Assembly: GCF_000349205.1 (NCBI RefSeq)
Contig: NZ_APHR01000015.1
Coordinates: forward strand, 33,709-97,708
DNA length: 64,000 bases
Reading direction: 5' to 3'
Source of the DNA: Methylophaga lonarensis MPL
GTDB lineage: Bacteria; Pseudomonadota; Gammaproteobacteria; Nitrosococcales; Methylophagaceae
Each line of letters begins with the position of its first letter. The stretch's first letter is position 1. A model generated the notes under the pieces. The model ran no database searches. It worked only from the letters and a program-made list of their open reading frames with translations, and had not been told where the DNA came from. The translations under genes were made by a program, and so were the position numbers. Positions 1-8,994 of this stretch are shown in pieces.

Positions 1-195
1 GTCATCAATTCGCCGGGACCAGAAGCCGGACAGGTTTTCTTTTAAAGCTTCCGGTTTGCCGATCCCTTCAAATGGATTGCGTTGAACATCGATGATCAAT
101 TTGTTGATGCGGCGAAGTGTTTTTTTATCCTGACCTTGCCAATAGAGATAATCTTTCCAAGCCTCGTCAGTCCATGACAATAAGCGTTTAGTCAT
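1..195 (-). CDS. yoeB: YoeB-type mRNA interferase toxin (partial)
   Basis: This is the first 65 residues of a Txe/YoeB-family toxin; the window edge removes the last ~20, where the family keeps its catalytic residues. YoeB cleaves mRNA in the ribosomal A site. The protein opens MTKRLLSWTDEAWKDYLYW, the usual YoeB start, and continues through a family-like NPFEGIGKPEAL stretch. E. coli YoeB has 84 residues. The ATG at 195-193 overlaps the end of the upstream antitoxin gene by 8 nt, so the two are translationally coupled. Whether the toxin is intact cannot be judged from this window. Confidence 0.9.
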   Translation of the reverse strand, partial: MTKRLLSWTDEAWKDYLYWQGQDKKTLRRINKLIIDVQRNPFEGIGKPEALKENLSGFWSRRIDD

Positions 196-442
196 CCATC
201 AGCTCTCGTGGTTTGGCTTTACCAGCCTTGAATTGTTCAATTGATTTATTCAGATGTTTGACGTTCTCGGGTGAGCGCAGTAAGTGCACGGTTTCCATCA
301 GACCGTTGAAGTAGTCCAATGACATCACCACCGCATCTTCTGCATCCCGGCGGGTGATGATGGTGGTATCGGCATCGTTCACCACACCATCGAGAATGGT
401 TTTTAAGCTGTTTCTAGCTTCTGAAAATGAGACGATTTTCAT
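188..442 (-). CDS. yefM: YefM-type antitoxin
   Basis: This 84-residue Phd/YefM-family antitoxin binds and neutralises YoeB and represses its own operon. The N-terminal half (MKIVSFSEARNSLKTILDG) matches the family's DNA-binding fold, and the acidic, basic-patched C-terminus is the toxin-binding tail. I start at the ATG at 442-440, because homologues begin MKIVSFSEAR; an upstream in-frame codon would add six unrelated residues. The gene precedes yoeB and overlaps it. Four TGTACA-type palindromes lie just upstream, as expected for autoregulation. The family call is secure. Confidence 0.92.
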   Translation of the reverse strand: MKIVSFSEARNSLKTILDGVVNDADTTIITRRDAEDAVVMSLDYFNGLMETVHLLRSPENVKHLNKSIEQFKAGKAKPRELMDD

Positions 443-452
443 ATCGGCACCT

Positions 453-512
453 TTGTACAATTAGTTGTACAAGTATAGGTGGATTGGGAGACTTGTACAA
501 TAAGTTGTTCAA
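453..512 (-). promoter_or_regulatory. YefM-YoeB operator, four palindromes
   Basis: Three copies of TTGTACAA (453-460, 465-472, 493-500) and one near copy TTGTTCAA (505-512) lie directly upstream of yefM. Within each pair the repeats start 12 bp apart, and the pairs are 40 bp apart. The E. coli yefM operator uses TGTACA-core palindromes with a similar 12-bp spacing, so this is very likely the YefM/YoeB binding region. A doubled operator is more than the E. coli arrangement. Confidence 0.85.
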
Positions 513-532
513 GTTTTTGGCGGTGGAGCTAT

Positions 533-1000
533 TCATTTTGGTAGGTTGCGGTTGAGCCCGCGAAACCCAGTAATTGGGTGTGAGATCTCAACAAATTTAT
601 TGGCCTCATGGATTGGAACGCTGCCGCGGGCGTTCATTTCTTTTGCGTGCCCACAAATTTGTCTGGAACAAATTTGGACGCCGGAAGCGCCCGAAGGGTG
701 AGAGGCATGGATGCCTCGAATCAAAAAAACGAACCAAAGAAAAGGGCAGCCCATGCTTGCCCTGCGGGTTCCCTGTGCTTCTCGATATGGTCGGGCATGA
801 CGGAAACTCGCTGCACTCAAACAACCGTTATGCTGATCCGACCAGCTCTGCGATGCTCGGCTTCGCATAAGGGCGTTGGGGGGCTTCTTTGCCATAGGTT
901 GGCGCTGAGTTTGTGAAGCCCAACAAATCCCTAACCTGATCGCTACCCGCGAATGTAGTAGTGTTTCAAAATCAGTATAAATTGTCTGTTCTCAAGCACT
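533..1000. other. Noncoding palindrome-rich stretch, possible dispersed repeat
   Basis: No convincing gene lies between the toxin-antitoxin operator and ubiD. Several overlapping open frames run through 533-916 on both strands, but none resembles a protein family I recognise. The stretch carries palindromes: ACAAATTTGT at 653-662, a near copy at 668-677, and GAGGCAT/ATGCCTC arms at 702-717. Overlapping frames on both strands with nested inverted repeats are typical of an intergenic dispersed repeat. I recall similar elements in other Gammaproteobacteria but cannot name a family. Nothing else is visible up to 1065. Confidence 0.4.
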
Positions 1001-1065
1001 CTCATCAAAAAATCAGGTCGAAGCTGCTAAGCTAACTACCAATCAAACAATTAATCCCCACATCC

Positions 1066-2544
1066 ATGAAATACACCGACCTAAGAGACTTCATCACCAA
1101 CCTGGAGAAACAGGGCGAACTCAAGCGCATCACCACCGAGGTGGACCCGCATCTGGAAATGACCGAGATCTGCGACAGGGTGTTACGGGCGGGGGGGCCG
1201 GCGATTCTGTTTGAAAATCCCAAAGGCAGCAGTGTGCCTGTCTTGGCCAACCTGTTTGGCACACCTAAACGGGTGGCGATGGGCATGGGTGAGGATTCTG
1301 TAGAGGCGCTGCGTGAAGTCGGCAAATTACTGGCATTTCTGAAAGAGCCAGAACCACCCAAAGGCATGAAAGATGCTTGGGACAAATTGCCGATCTTCCG
1401 CCAGGTTTTGAATATGGGACCCAAAATGGTCCGCAATGCGCCGTGTCAGCAACAGGTGATTGAAGGTGATGCCATTGATTTGAGTCAGTATCCGATTCAG
1501 CATTGCTGGCCGGAAGATGCCGCACCGTTGATTACCTGGGGACTGGTGGTCACCCGTGGTCCGCATAAAACCCGGCAGAATCTTGGCATTTACCGTCAAC
1601 AGGTGATTGGCAAGAACCGGGTGATCATGCGTTGGTTGTCACATCGTGGCGGCGCGCTCGACTTTAAGGAATGGCAGCAGACTCATCCTGGTGAACCGTT
1701 TCCAATTGCGGTGGTGCTGGGTTGCGACCCGGCAACGATTCTGGGTGCGGTGACTCCGGTGCCGGATACCTTATCTGAATATGCATTTGCCGGTTTGTTG
1801 CGTGGCAGCAAAACCGAGCTGGTCAAATGTATTGGCAGTGATTTGCAGGTGCCTGCGCACGCTGAAATTGTGTTGGAAGGTTTTATTTACCCGGATGATA
1901 TGGCACCGGAAGGGCCGTATGGCGATCACACCGGCTATTACAATGAAGTCGACAGTTTCCCGGTGTTTACCATTGAGCGCATCACTCAGCGCAAAAATCC
2001 GATTTATCACAGCACTTACACCGGCCGACCACCGGATGAACCTGCGATTTTAGGCGTGGCCTTGAACGAAGTGTTTGTGCCAATTTTGCAAAAGCAATTT
2101 CCGGAAATTGTCGATTTTTATCTGCCGCCCGAAGGCTGTTCCTACCGGATGGCTGTGGTCAGCATGAAAAAACAATATGCCGGCCATGCCAAGCGGGTGA
2201 TGATGGGTGTCTGGTCATTTCTACGGCAGTTTATGTACACAAAATTCGTGATTGTCGTCGATGATGATGTCAATGTGCGCGATTGGCAGGATGTGATCTG
2301 GGCCATTACCACGCGTATGGATCCGGCCCGGGATACCGTGCTGGTGGAAAATACGCCGATTGATTATCTGGATTTTGCTTCGCCGGTGTCGGGGCTGGGC
2401 TCGAAAATGGGCATGGATGCCACCAACAAACTACCGGGTGAAACCGATCGTGAATGGGGCCGGCCAATTGAAAAAGATCCGGCGGTGGTAGCGCGTATCG
2501 ATGCTATGTGGTCTGAGCTGGGACTGGCTCCTGAATCCGACTAG
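1066..2544 (+). CDS. ubiD: UbiD 4-hydroxy-3-polyprenylbenzoate decarboxylase
   Basis: UbiD decarboxylates 4-hydroxy-3-polyprenylbenzoate in ubiquinone biosynthesis, using prenylated FMN made by UbiX. The 492-residue protein is full length (E. coli, 497). It begins [19 protein letters not shown] and shows family blocks such as [11 protein letters not shown] near residue 285 and the GRPPDEPA stretch that follows. The C-terminal half carries [19 protein letters not shown], also typical. No strong ribosome site is visible, but the start matches homologues exactly. The gene is monocistronic and its stop overlaps a convergent gene by 4 nt. Confidence 0.96.
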   Translation: MKYTDLRDFITNLEKQGELKRITTEVDPHLEMTEICDRVLRAGGPAILFENPKGSSVPVLANLFGTPKRVAMGMGEDSVEALREVGKLLAFLKEPEPPKGMKDAWDKLPIFRQVLNMGPKMVRNAPCQQQVIEGDAIDLSQYPIQHCWPEDAAPLITWGLVVTRGPHKTRQNLGIYRQQVIGKNRVIMRWLSHRGGALDFKEWQQTHPGEPFPIAVVLGCDPATILGAVTPVPDTLSEYAFAGLLRGSKTELVKCIGSDLQVPAHAEIVLEGFIYPDDMAPEGPYGDHTGYYNEVDSFPVFTIERITQRKNPIYHSTYTGRPPDEPAILGVALNEVFVPILQKQFPEIVDFYLPPEGCSYRMAVVSMKKQYAGHAKRVMMGVWSFLRQFMYTKFVIVVDDDVNVRDWQDVIWAITTRMDPARDTVLVENTPIDYLDFASPVSGLGSKMGMDATNKLPGETDREWGRPIEKDPAVVARIDAMWSELGLAPESD

Positions 2545-2933
2545 CTGCTGAAATAACCTAGCACCAGATAGACGATGTTCAAAACAGCCAGGGCAATGAT
2601 CAGGAAAAAGGTGATTTGCATGCCCAGCACACGCTTTCTGACATCGTTATTTTTCAATGCGCTGGCATGTAACAAGCGACCCGTCAGTAAGCTAACGCCG
2701 GCCAGGTGAATCAGCCAGGGGGAGGCATGCATCAGCTCAAGCAGCAAAATCAGCAGCAGGCTGATGGGAATGTATTCGACGGCGTTGGCTTGAGTGCGAA
2801 TGGCGGCTTGTAGTTCGTTAATGCCGCCATCTCCTAAACTGACCTGATGTTTTCGGCGTAAAGCGATCACTGCCAAAGACAATTTGACCAGCAGTAATGC
2901 GCACAGACTTGCATATAAAGCAGTGAGCATCAT
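2541..2933 (-). CDS. MAPEG family membrane protein (YecN-like)
   Basis: This 130-residue integral membrane protein belongs to the MAPEG family, like E. coli YecN. It has four hydrophobic segments, near residues 3-24, 53-70, 73-90 and 106-127. The loop after the first segment ([31 protein letters not shown]) carries the family's E-x-x-x-R-x-x-x-N-x-x-E pattern, which binds glutathione in characterised members. The substrate of bacterial YecN-type members is not established. The gene converges on ubiD and lies 13 nt downstream of moaE, so it may share that transcript. Confidence 0.85.
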   Translation of the reverse strand: MMLTALYASLCALLLVKLSLAVIALRRKHQVSLGDGGINELQAAIRTQANAVEYIPISLLLILLLELMHASPWLIHLAGVSLLTGRLLHASALKNNDVRKRVLGMQITFFLIIALAVLNIVYLVLGYFSS

Positions 2934-2946
2934 TGACTCCTACTAT

Positions 2947-3381
2947 TTAGTGACCATCGGTATTGCTCTCTACCCAGCGTTCGCCATCAGGTCGCGTTTC
3001 TTTTTTCCAGAAAGGAGCTCGCTGCTTCAGTTCTTCAATCAACCAGGCGCAAGCTTCCAGTGCAGCGCGGCGATGTGCTGACCAGCAGCCGATCAGAACG
3101 ATTGGATCATTTGGTGCAATAGCGCCAACCCGATGCACAATCAGACAGTCAAGCAGCGGCCACTGCTGGCGTGCCTGCTGTTCCAGTTTGTCCAGATAAT
3201 GAGCGGTCATTTGCGGGTAATGTTCCAGTTGCATTCCCGAAACACTGGCATTGTCGTTAAAATCACGCATGCTGCCGACAAAACAGGCGCAAGCGCCAAA
3301 GCTGCCTGCCTGCAGCGTTTGTTGATGTTCGTTCAACAGTTGATAGGGCTCAAAATGGCAATCAATGATCTGACTGCTCAT
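2947..3381 (-). CDS. moaE: Molybdopterin synthase large subunit MoaE
   Basis: MoaE pairs with MoaD to insert two sulfurs into cyclic pyranopterin monophosphate, forming molybdopterin. The 144-residue protein is family length. It has the GACACFVGSMRD block near residue 29, HRVGAI near 84, the Arg/His-rich SAHRRAALEAC segment and the lysine-rich active-site region APFWKKE near residue 122. It starts 1 nt after the moaD stop, so the two subunits are made from one message. moaC is divergent on the other side of moaD. Confidence 0.96.
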   Translation of the reverse strand: MSSQIIDCHFEPYQLLNEHQQTLQAGSFGACACFVGSMRDFNDNASVSGMQLEHYPQMTAHYLDKLEQQARQQWPLLDCLIVHRVGAIAPNDPIVLIGCWSAHRRAALEACAWLIEELKQRAPFWKKETRPDGERWVESNTDGH

Positions 3382-3382
3382 T

Positions 3383-3610
3383 TCAGCCTCCCGTCACCGG
3401 TGGAAAGAATGCGACTTCATCGCCAGCCGTGATCTTGGCATCAAAATCAGCGTATTCAAGGTTGATGGCGACTAATACCTTTTCAGGTTTCGGCATGCCG
3501 CCTGTGGCCTGATACCAGGCATCGGCTGCGGTTTGGGCATGTTCCAGCGTGGTCTCGGCTATGCCGGTTTTTTCACGCAGACTGGCAAAAAATTTGACTT
3601 CAATAGACAT
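3383..3610 (-). CDS. moaD: Molybdopterin synthase sulfur carrier MoaD
   Basis: MoaD is a ubiquitin-like sulfur carrier whose C-terminal glycine is thiocarboxylated and donates sulfur within molybdopterin synthase. The C-terminus is FFPPVTGG, with the required Gly-Gly end. I start at the ATG at 3610-3608 (MSIEVKFFASLREKTG), giving 75 residues and matching homologues. An ATG three codons upstream at 3619 is possible, and neither has a clear ribosome site. moaE follows immediately. The 44-nt gap to the divergent moaC start must hold promoters for both directions. Confidence 0.93.
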   Translation of the reverse strand: MSIEVKFFASLREKTGIAETTLEHAQTAADAWYQATGGMPKPEKVLVAINLEYADFDAKITAGDEVAFFPPVTGG

Positions 3611-3654
3611 CGACAGCATCGTTTTTGAAATGAAACACAAGGATACCATTAGCC

Positions 3655-4128
3655 ATGGCGGAATTAACCCATTTTAACCCGGCCGGTGAAGCACACATGG
3701 TCGATGTTGGTGACAAGCAGGTGACACAGCGACTGGCGGTGGCCGAAGGTTTTATCCATATGTTGCCTGAGACACTCAGATTAATAGAGCAGGGCGGGCA
3801 TAAAAAGGGGGATGTGCTTGGTATCGCTCGCATCGCCGGAATTATGGCGGCCAAAAAGACCGCTGACTTGATTCCGCTATGTCACCCACTGGCACTGACT
3901 AAAGTCAGCATAGCGTTTCAAACTGATCCTGCTGACAATCATGTGTATTGTCAGGCAACCGTTGCAACCAGTGGTCAGACAGGTGTTGAAATGGAGGCAC
4001 TCACTGCTGTCCAGGTGGCGCTGTTAACAATCTACGATATGTGCAAAGCTGTTGATCGCGGTATGACCATGACCAATATTCGGCTATTGGAAAAAGCAGG
4101 CGGTAAATCGGGTCATTGGCAGCGCTAA
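3655..4128 (+). CDS. moaC: Cyclic pyranopterin monophosphate synthase MoaC
   Basis: MoaC converts the MoaA product, 3',8-cyclo-GTP, into cyclic pyranopterin monophosphate, the precursor that MoaD/MoaE then sulfurates. The 157-residue protein is full length. It contains the family blocks [36 protein letters not shown] and [10 protein letters not shown], including the lysines and histidine of the active site. It is transcribed away from moaD/moaE. moaA is not in the window. Confidence 0.97.
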   Translation: MAELTHFNPAGEAHMVDVGDKQVTQRLAVAEGFIHMLPETLRLIEQGGHKKGDVLGIARIAGIMAAKKTADLIPLCHPLALTKVSIAFQTDPADNHVYCQATVATSGQTGVEMEALTAVQVALLTIYDMCKAVDRGMTMTNIRLLEKAGGKSGHWQR

Positions 4129-4164
4129 AAAAGTTAAGTTTCAATTAACAAAGCGGCGAATAAA

Positions 4165-4185
4165 ATATAGGAAAAATTCCTATAT
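4165..4185. promoter_or_regulatory. Palindrome upstream of the porin gene
   Basis: A near-perfect palindrome with 9-nt arms (ATATAGGAA and TTCCTATAT) around AAA lies about 58 nt upstream of the porin start. Its 15-nt core TAGGAAAAATTCCTA (4168-4182) recurs exactly at 52623-52637, in front of the TonB operon. Both copies sit in promoter regions of envelope genes, so a shared regulator is a reasonable inference. No regulator is identified. Confidence 0.5.
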
Positions 4186-4242
4186 TCGGCGTACGATCGC
4201 AACGCGATCACCGCCACAGAAACCTTGCCAAGGAACGCCGCC

Positions 4243-5610
4243 ATGCGCCAATCAAAGTTTATTCCTATTCTGCTTGCCACCAGTTTGTTGGCACTAACTC
4301 CTGTCACGCAGGCTTCGGAGCTCGAATTGCTGATCAATATGCTGCACGAAAACGGCATGGTCAGCGATGAACAATACGGTCGTTTGATTGCTGAATTGAA
4401 TCAGAACAAGCAAGCGACTGAAACAGAAAAACAGCAAGAACTTGAAGCCAGGCAAGTGATGGAGGCCAGGCTGGACGAGGCTACCAAACCACCTGAAGTC
4501 GAAGTGACCACCCGTGGCGGTATCCGAGTGCGTACTACCGATGGTGAATTTGAAACCCGCTTGCGTGGTCGTTTGATGGTGGATGCCGCAGCGCATAATG
4601 GCAATCCAGATCTGGGCGATGGCACCGAAATTCGCCGTGCGCGGCTGGCCTGGACCGGGCGGATCTTTCACGACTGGAGCTTCCAGCTTGATTATGATTT
4701 TGCCGATGGCGGCAAACTGCGTGACTCGTTTGTTTCCTATGAAGGTTTTGAGGATATCCGGTTACGCACCGGCTTGATGGAAATCCCGTTCCAACTGCAA
4801 TACCGCACCAGCTCCAGCAACTCGCAATTGATCGAACGCAGCTTGCTGGGTGCGTTTGGTGGTGACCGTTACATCGGTGTGATGGGCGATATCAAGAAAC
4901 AGCATTGGAGTTTTGCTGCTGGTGCGTTTGGTGATACCGCGACCCGGAAAAACCCGATCAACGATGAAGGCTGGGGACTTGGCAGTCGCCTGACGGTTGC
5001 GCCTATTAACAGTGATGGACGACTGTTGCATTTTGGCACAGCGGTGATGTATCGCAATGTCGATAAAGATGCCAGTGGCCAGCAGCGAGTGGTCCGTTTT
5101 AGCGAACAACCTGAAGCTCGAGTGGCGGGACGTCCCATTGTGGATACCGGCGATATCTCGAACAGTCGCAGCTTTACTCGTTATGGCGCGGAAACCGCGG
5201 TGATTCGTGGTCCATTCTCGGCGCAGGCCGAGTATGTCTATACCGCCGTCAGTCGCAGCAGCGCCAGTAATCTTGGCTTTGATGGCTGGCACCTTCAAGC
5301 CGGCTATTTCCTGACCAACGATGCGCGCGTCTACGAGCGTGGTGAGTTTGGCGCTGTCACGCCCAAACACCAAGTGGGGCAGGGCGGTATCGGTGCCTGG
5401 GAGTTGACCCTGCGTTACAGTAGTCTGGATCTCAGTGATCGCGACATCATTGGTGGTGAAATGGATCTGTTCAATGTGGGTGTGAACTGGTTTCCGGTGC
5501 CAATGTTGCGCTTTTCGGCCAACTACATTGACGTGATAAAAGTCAAAGACGGCCCGAATGACGGCCAGAAACCTCGGGTATTTCTGGTGCGCAGTCAGTG
5601 GGCCTTCTAG
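4243..5610 (+). CDS. OprO/OprP-type outer-membrane porin
   Basis: This 455-residue protein resembles the phosphate-selective porin OprO/P family (a trimeric 16-strand barrel for anions). It starts with a signal peptide (MRQSKFIPILLATSLLAL, ending near TQA). A short coiled-coil stretch rich in Glu and Gln follows (about residues 30-85), then a barrel opening with RLRGRLMVDAA and alternating strands, ending in phenylalanine. I use the ATG at 4243, preceded by AAGGAA. It lies tail to tail with modA inside a molybdenum/tungsten block, so the anion could be molybdate or tungstate. That is inference: family members also carry phosphate or pyrophosphate. Confidence 0.85.
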   Translation: MRQSKFIPILLATSLLALTPVTQASELELLINMLHENGMVSDEQYGRLIAELNQNKQATETEKQQELEARQVMEARLDEATKPPEVEVTTRGGIRVRTTDGEFETRLRGRLMVDAAAHNGNPDLGDGTEIRRARLAWTGRIFHDWSFQLDYDFADGGKLRDSFVSYEGFEDIRLRTGLMEIPFQLQYRTSSSNSQLIERSLLGAFGGDRYIGVMGDIKKQHWSFAAGAFGDTATRKNPINDEGWGLGSRLTVAPINSDGRLLHFGTAVMYRNVDKDASGQQRVVRFSEQPEARVAGRPIVDTGDISNSRSFTRYGAETAVIRGPFSAQAEYVYTAVSRSSASNLGFDGWHLQAGYFLTNDARVYERGEFGAVTPKHQVGQGGIGAWELTLRYSSLDLSDRDIIGGEMDLFNVGVNWFPVPMLRFSANYIDVIKVKDGPNDGQKPRVFLVRSQWAF

Positions 5611-6407
5611 TCAAAACCATGGCTTTGCAGTAAGGATTGTCCCGGGGCCTTGAGCAGAAATTCCAGAAAGTTGTGTGTGTCCTGGCTGGCCTGATCTCTG
5701 ACAATTGCAGCGTATTCAGCAGCGACTTCCAAGCTGGCCGGTAATTTGATGATCTGCAGTTGACGATACTGCTGCCGAGCCAGTTGTGCGTTGGTGCAGT
5801 AGCTGAGAAATATATCGGCTTGCCGCTGTTGCATCAGCCAGGCATAGGGATTGTGGCCGGCAGGTGCAGCGGGGCTGTCTGGTCCGCCGGTCAGCAACAG
5901 TGCTTTGTCTTTAAGCTGTTGCTCACTGCCGGCTAGCAGCTGTTCTGCTCTGGCAAACATCTGCAGTGCATAATCACCGCTGGGGTCACTGACCGGCGTG
6001 GAGATACCGAGGCGAATCTGCGGCTCCAGCAGTACGGTCAGTAAGGAATCACTATCAACATCAATGCCCGGTTGTGCGATGGCGCACAGTGAATTACGGG
6101 CAAATGGATGGACTTTATCACCCCAACCCTGAGCCTTGAGCGCTGCGGGATGCTGCAGATTGGCAGACAGAAAAATATCGGCATCGGCACCCGCTTCCAG
6201 TTGCTGTCTCAACAGTCCGCTCGGGCCATAGTGTCGTTTGATCTGAATCGGATGCTGTTGTTGATAAGCCTCGGCAATTTCATCAATCACAGTCGTCAGG
6301 CTACCCGCTGCAAACAAGCTAATCACGTTATCCTCGGCAAAAATAGCTGGTGACACAGCAATCATAGCCAACAGCAGTTGCAGTAAACATCGTCGGCCTT
6401 TGAACAT
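5607..6407 (-). CDS. modA: Molybdate-binding protein ModA-like
   Basis: This periplasmic protein captures molybdate or tungstate for an ABC importer. The 266 residues begin with a signal peptide (cleavage near IFA-ED), followed by the ModA hallmark SLFAAGSLTTVIDEIAEAY and then GPSGLLRQQLEAGADADIF. These contain the serines and glycines that hold the oxyanion. It is the last gene of a reverse-strand operon (receptor, binding protein, di-haem cytochrome, modA), 12 nt after the cytochrome stop. No modB or modC permease or ATPase gene is in the window. Confidence 0.9.
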   Translation of the reverse strand: MFKGRRCLLQLLLAMIAVSPAIFAEDNVISLFAAGSLTTVIDEIAEAYQQQHPIQIKRHYGPSGLLRQQLEAGADADIFLSANLQHPAALKAQGWGDKVHPFARNSLCAIAQPGIDVDSDSLLTVLLEPQIRLGISTPVSDPSGDYALQMFARAEQLLAGSEQQLKDKALLLTGGPDSPAAPAGHNPYAWLMQQRQADIFLSYCTNAQLARQQYRQLQIIKLPASLEVAAEYAAIVRDQASQDTHNFLEFLLKAPGQSLLQSHGFD

Positions 6408-6419
6408 GATGCGTATTGC

Positions 6420-7751
6420 CTAGAGGGATTGCAGAAATGCCAGCAGCGCTTCTCGCTCTGCCGTGCTCATCTCGATAACGGCGTCACGACTTGCCTGGGC
6501 AGCGCCGCCATGCCAGAGAATAGCCTCAAGCACCGTGCGCGCCCGACCATCATGCAGATAACCGACCCGGTCTGCGACCTGTTCGGCAAGTCCCAGCCCC
6601 CATAAGGGGGCGGTGCGCCACTCACTTCCAGAGGCATCCGCTTCGGGTCGATGATCCGCCAGATCCGGCCCCATATCATGCAGCAGTAAATCACTGTACA
6701 AATCGACTTGTCGGTTTGCCAGTAATGCCGGGACAGCGTCCTTTGCCGTAGTCATGGCGGGTCGATGACAATGGATACAGGCGGCGGCTGCAAATTGCTG
6801 TCGGCCGAACCTAATCTGCTCGGTTTCTACTGCTGGCTCAGGTATAGCCAGTAAACTCAGATATAGATTGACCGCCGCCAATTGTTGTTCAGTCAGTTCC
6901 GGATCTCCGCCACTGGGTGCTGCCAGACACGCAGTTTGGCCAGCGGTGCAGTTTTCTCTGGGAAACGCAGCGGAGGTAATGCCCAGATCTTCATGAAAAG
7001 CCTGGGCGATTTGTCGCTCCAGTGTTGCAATACCGGCTTTGACACCAAACCGGCCAATACGTGGTGGTTGATCTGCAGCGGCTTGCAGCCAATGCGGACG
7101 TCCGACAATACCCTCAGGCAGGCTGGACTGATAATCGACCCACTGCAGAATGGTGTCATCACTGATAGCGTCAATTAATCCCATGCCAATCAGCGGAGGT
7201 CCGATGCGGCCCGACACTAATACATCACCAAATTCACCATAGCCGGGATGGCTTAGTGAAATCGTCGGGCGACGCAGCTCGATTTCGACACCATCAGCCA
7301 GCGTCACACTGACAGACTCATAATGCACCCGCGCCTGACCTTCTGCCGGCACGCCCGGAATGGCCCGTTCCTGTAACTGTTCGCCATAAACCGGATGTGG
7401 CCAGACATTGCCCTCGTCGTCAGTGACACTCAGCCGAACCAGCATTGAACGCATGGGCTCGCCGGGTGAATCCGGTGCACGACCGCGTCCGTTGCCGGGA
7501 TGACATTCCAGACAGGACAAGCTGTTGAACAAAGGCCCTAAGCCATCAATATCAGGTGTTGTCGAGGGGGCTATCACCCACATCTGATTGAACAGGCTAC
7601 GGCCATCGTTGAACTGGCTTATCAACGCATCGGGCATCGCCGGCATGGGCAGGGCCAATGCGCGGCGTGAACGTTCATCGCTACTGATATCTGTATCAGC
7701 GAATCCGCCTGCTGGAATCAGCGCCAGCAACAATATAAACAGACGAATCAT
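6420..7751 (-). CDS. Di-haem oxidoreductase-like c-type cytochrome (DUF1111)
   Basis: This 443-residue exported protein belongs to the di-haem oxidoreductase/DUF1111 group often annotated thiol oxidoreductase. It begins MIRLFILLLALIPAGGFA, a signal peptide, and has two c-type haem motifs, CLECH near residue 91 and CIHCH near residue 327, plus a C-terminal LHDGRARTVLEAILWHGG block typical of the family. Electron donor and acceptor are unknown. The ATG at 7751-7749 overlaps the upstream stop (ATGA), so it is coupled to the binding-protein gene. A cytochrome inside an oxyanion-uptake operon is unusual and might serve metal redox release or insertion; that is speculation. Confidence 0.82.
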   Translation of the reverse strand: MIRLFILLLALIPAGGFADTDISSDERSRRALALPMPAMPDALISQFNDGRSLFNQMWVIAPSTTPDIDGLGPLFNSLSCLECHPGNGRGRAPDSPGEPMRSMLVRLSVTDDEGNVWPHPVYGEQLQERAIPGVPAEGQARVHYESVSVTLADGVEIELRRPTISLSHPGYGEFGDVLVSGRIGPPLIGMGLIDAISDDTILQWVDYQSSLPEGIVGRPHWLQAAADQPPRIGRFGVKAGIATLERQIAQAFHEDLGITSAAFPRENCTAGQTACLAAPSGGDPELTEQQLAAVNLYLSLLAIPEPAVETEQIRFGRQQFAAAACIHCHRPAMTTAKDAVPALLANRQVDLYSDLLLHDMGPDLADHRPEADASGSEWRTAPLWGLGLAEQVADRVGYLHDGRARTVLEAILWHGGAAQASRDAVIEMSTAEREALLAFLQSL

Positions 7752-8992
7752 CGGGATTGAATATGGTCCAGCAGTTGCTGATAGTGAGCCTGAAAACGCT
7801 GCTGCCAATGCTGCTGAAATGCCTGACATTGCTGTTCAGCCTCATTATTGTCGTGGCGTTGCTGACAGGCTTGGAGGTTTGCATCGTTGTTATCTGGCTC
7901 GTTGACCGGCCAATTCAGCAGTTGCTGACGCAGTGGTGGGTGTTGTGATGCTGGCAAGGCATGGATGGCTTGCCAGACAGTTGTCAGCAACTGGTGGTTG
8001 TCGGTAATGGCCGCATCAAACAGCGCTGAGTTGAACTCACGACGATGTAAACCTTGATCGATGTTGTAAGCGGTCTGTAACTCCAGAGCAAAAGGATTGG
8101 CCAGAGACCGTCCTGCGTAGACCTGCGGGTTCACCGGTTTTTTTCGAATATCCGGGTGCAACAACAGCGTCTGCCCGGGGTGTGAAATGACAAACTGCAC
8201 AAACAATTCGGCAGCCTCAACATTGCCGGCACGTTTCAGGATGCCTATCGGTGCTGGGTTAAATGCAGTTTGCTTGGGATAAACAAACTGGCCATTGCCA
8301 CCCGATGCGATGGTTGACTCAGCAAAGAAATCCAGTGTCAGGCCAATACTGGCGCGTTGTTGTAAAACCTGGTCAGTGACAAAGTCTGAACCACGTCCTA
8401 TCAATCGGCTATTGGCGGCGATGGCCAGCCACTGCGACCAGCCTGCTTGCCAGCCCTCGGCTTGCAGTAATTGATCAATCAGCATCGGGGCGTAGCCAAC
8501 CTGAGAGGGCACTGGCATGGCGATGTGTTGATACCAGGCAAAGTCAGTGAGTTCCTGCCAGCGTTCAGGGGCTTTCAGATTCAATCTTTCAAGATCATCT
8601 GGCACGAAAAACAGACCATAACCGGCCATTTCCGATGCGATAAAGGCATTGTCGCTGTCGTGTAACGGGAAGTCGCCCAGTGAGGCGGGCAACACATCAT
8701 GATGCAGACTTAACGGCTGTAAAAAGTCCTGTTGTTTGAGTTGTTGAAAGGCACGCCAGGAGGGCAGCCAGACAACATCTGTGCCAGCGCCATTGTTTTC
8801 ATCCAGCCATTGCAGGGCATCTTGCGGCCGTCGCCACAGCAGATCGATACGAATATCGGGATGTTCAGCCTCAAAAGCTTCAATGAAGTGACTTAACATG
8901 GTTTGCGGATAGCTGCTCAGCAGCGTCAGACTGCTGGCGCCTGCCGTGAGCGGCAGGCAACACAATAACAGTGATAACAAATAGCGGCGCAT
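7748..8992 (-). CDS. Periplasmic solute-binding protein, family 1-like
   Basis: This 414-residue protein looks like an extracellular solute-binding protein of the iron(III)/sugar type (family 1). It has a signal peptide (MRRYLLSLLLCCLPLTAGA), then LTLLSSYPQTMLSHFIEAFE, the usual opening of the first lobe, and a second-lobe segment with PIGILKRAGNVEAAELFVQF. The last ~70 residues are rich in Gln and His and go beyond the usual fold. It starts 2 nt after the receptor stop and overlaps the cytochrome start, so it is in one operon with both. No matching permease gene is in the window. The ligand is unknown. Confidence 0.75.
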   Translation of the reverse strand: MRRYLLSLLLCCLPLTAGASSLTLLSSYPQTMLSHFIEAFEAEHPDIRIDLLWRRPQDALQWLDENNGAGTDVVWLPSWRAFQQLKQQDFLQPLSLHHDVLPASLGDFPLHDSDNAFIASEMAGYGLFFVPDDLERLNLKAPERWQELTDFAWYQHIAMPVPSQVGYAPMLIDQLLQAEGWQAGWSQWLAIAANSRLIGRGSDFVTDQVLQQRASIGLTLDFFAESTIASGGNGQFVYPKQTAFNPAPIGILKRAGNVEAAELFVQFVISHPGQTLLLHPDIRKKPVNPQVYAGRSLANPFALELQTAYNIDQGLHRREFNSALFDAAITDNHQLLTTVWQAIHALPASQHPPLRQQLLNWPVNEPDNNDANLQACQQRHDNNEAEQQCQAFQQHWQQRFQAHYQQLLDHIQSR

Positions 8993-8994
8993 GA

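Noticed and set aside
533..916. Overlapping frames of 72-120 codons on both strands
   Set aside because: They overlap each other on both strands, lack ribosome sites and contain palindromes. No family is recognisable.
3611..3654. Molybdenum-cofactor riboswitch between moaD and moaC
   Set aside because: The gap is only 44 nt and shows no such structure.
4762..5373. 203-codon reverse-strand frame inside the porin gene
   Set aside because: It is a shadow of the porin coding sequence, which has a signal peptide, barrel pattern and C-terminal Phe.
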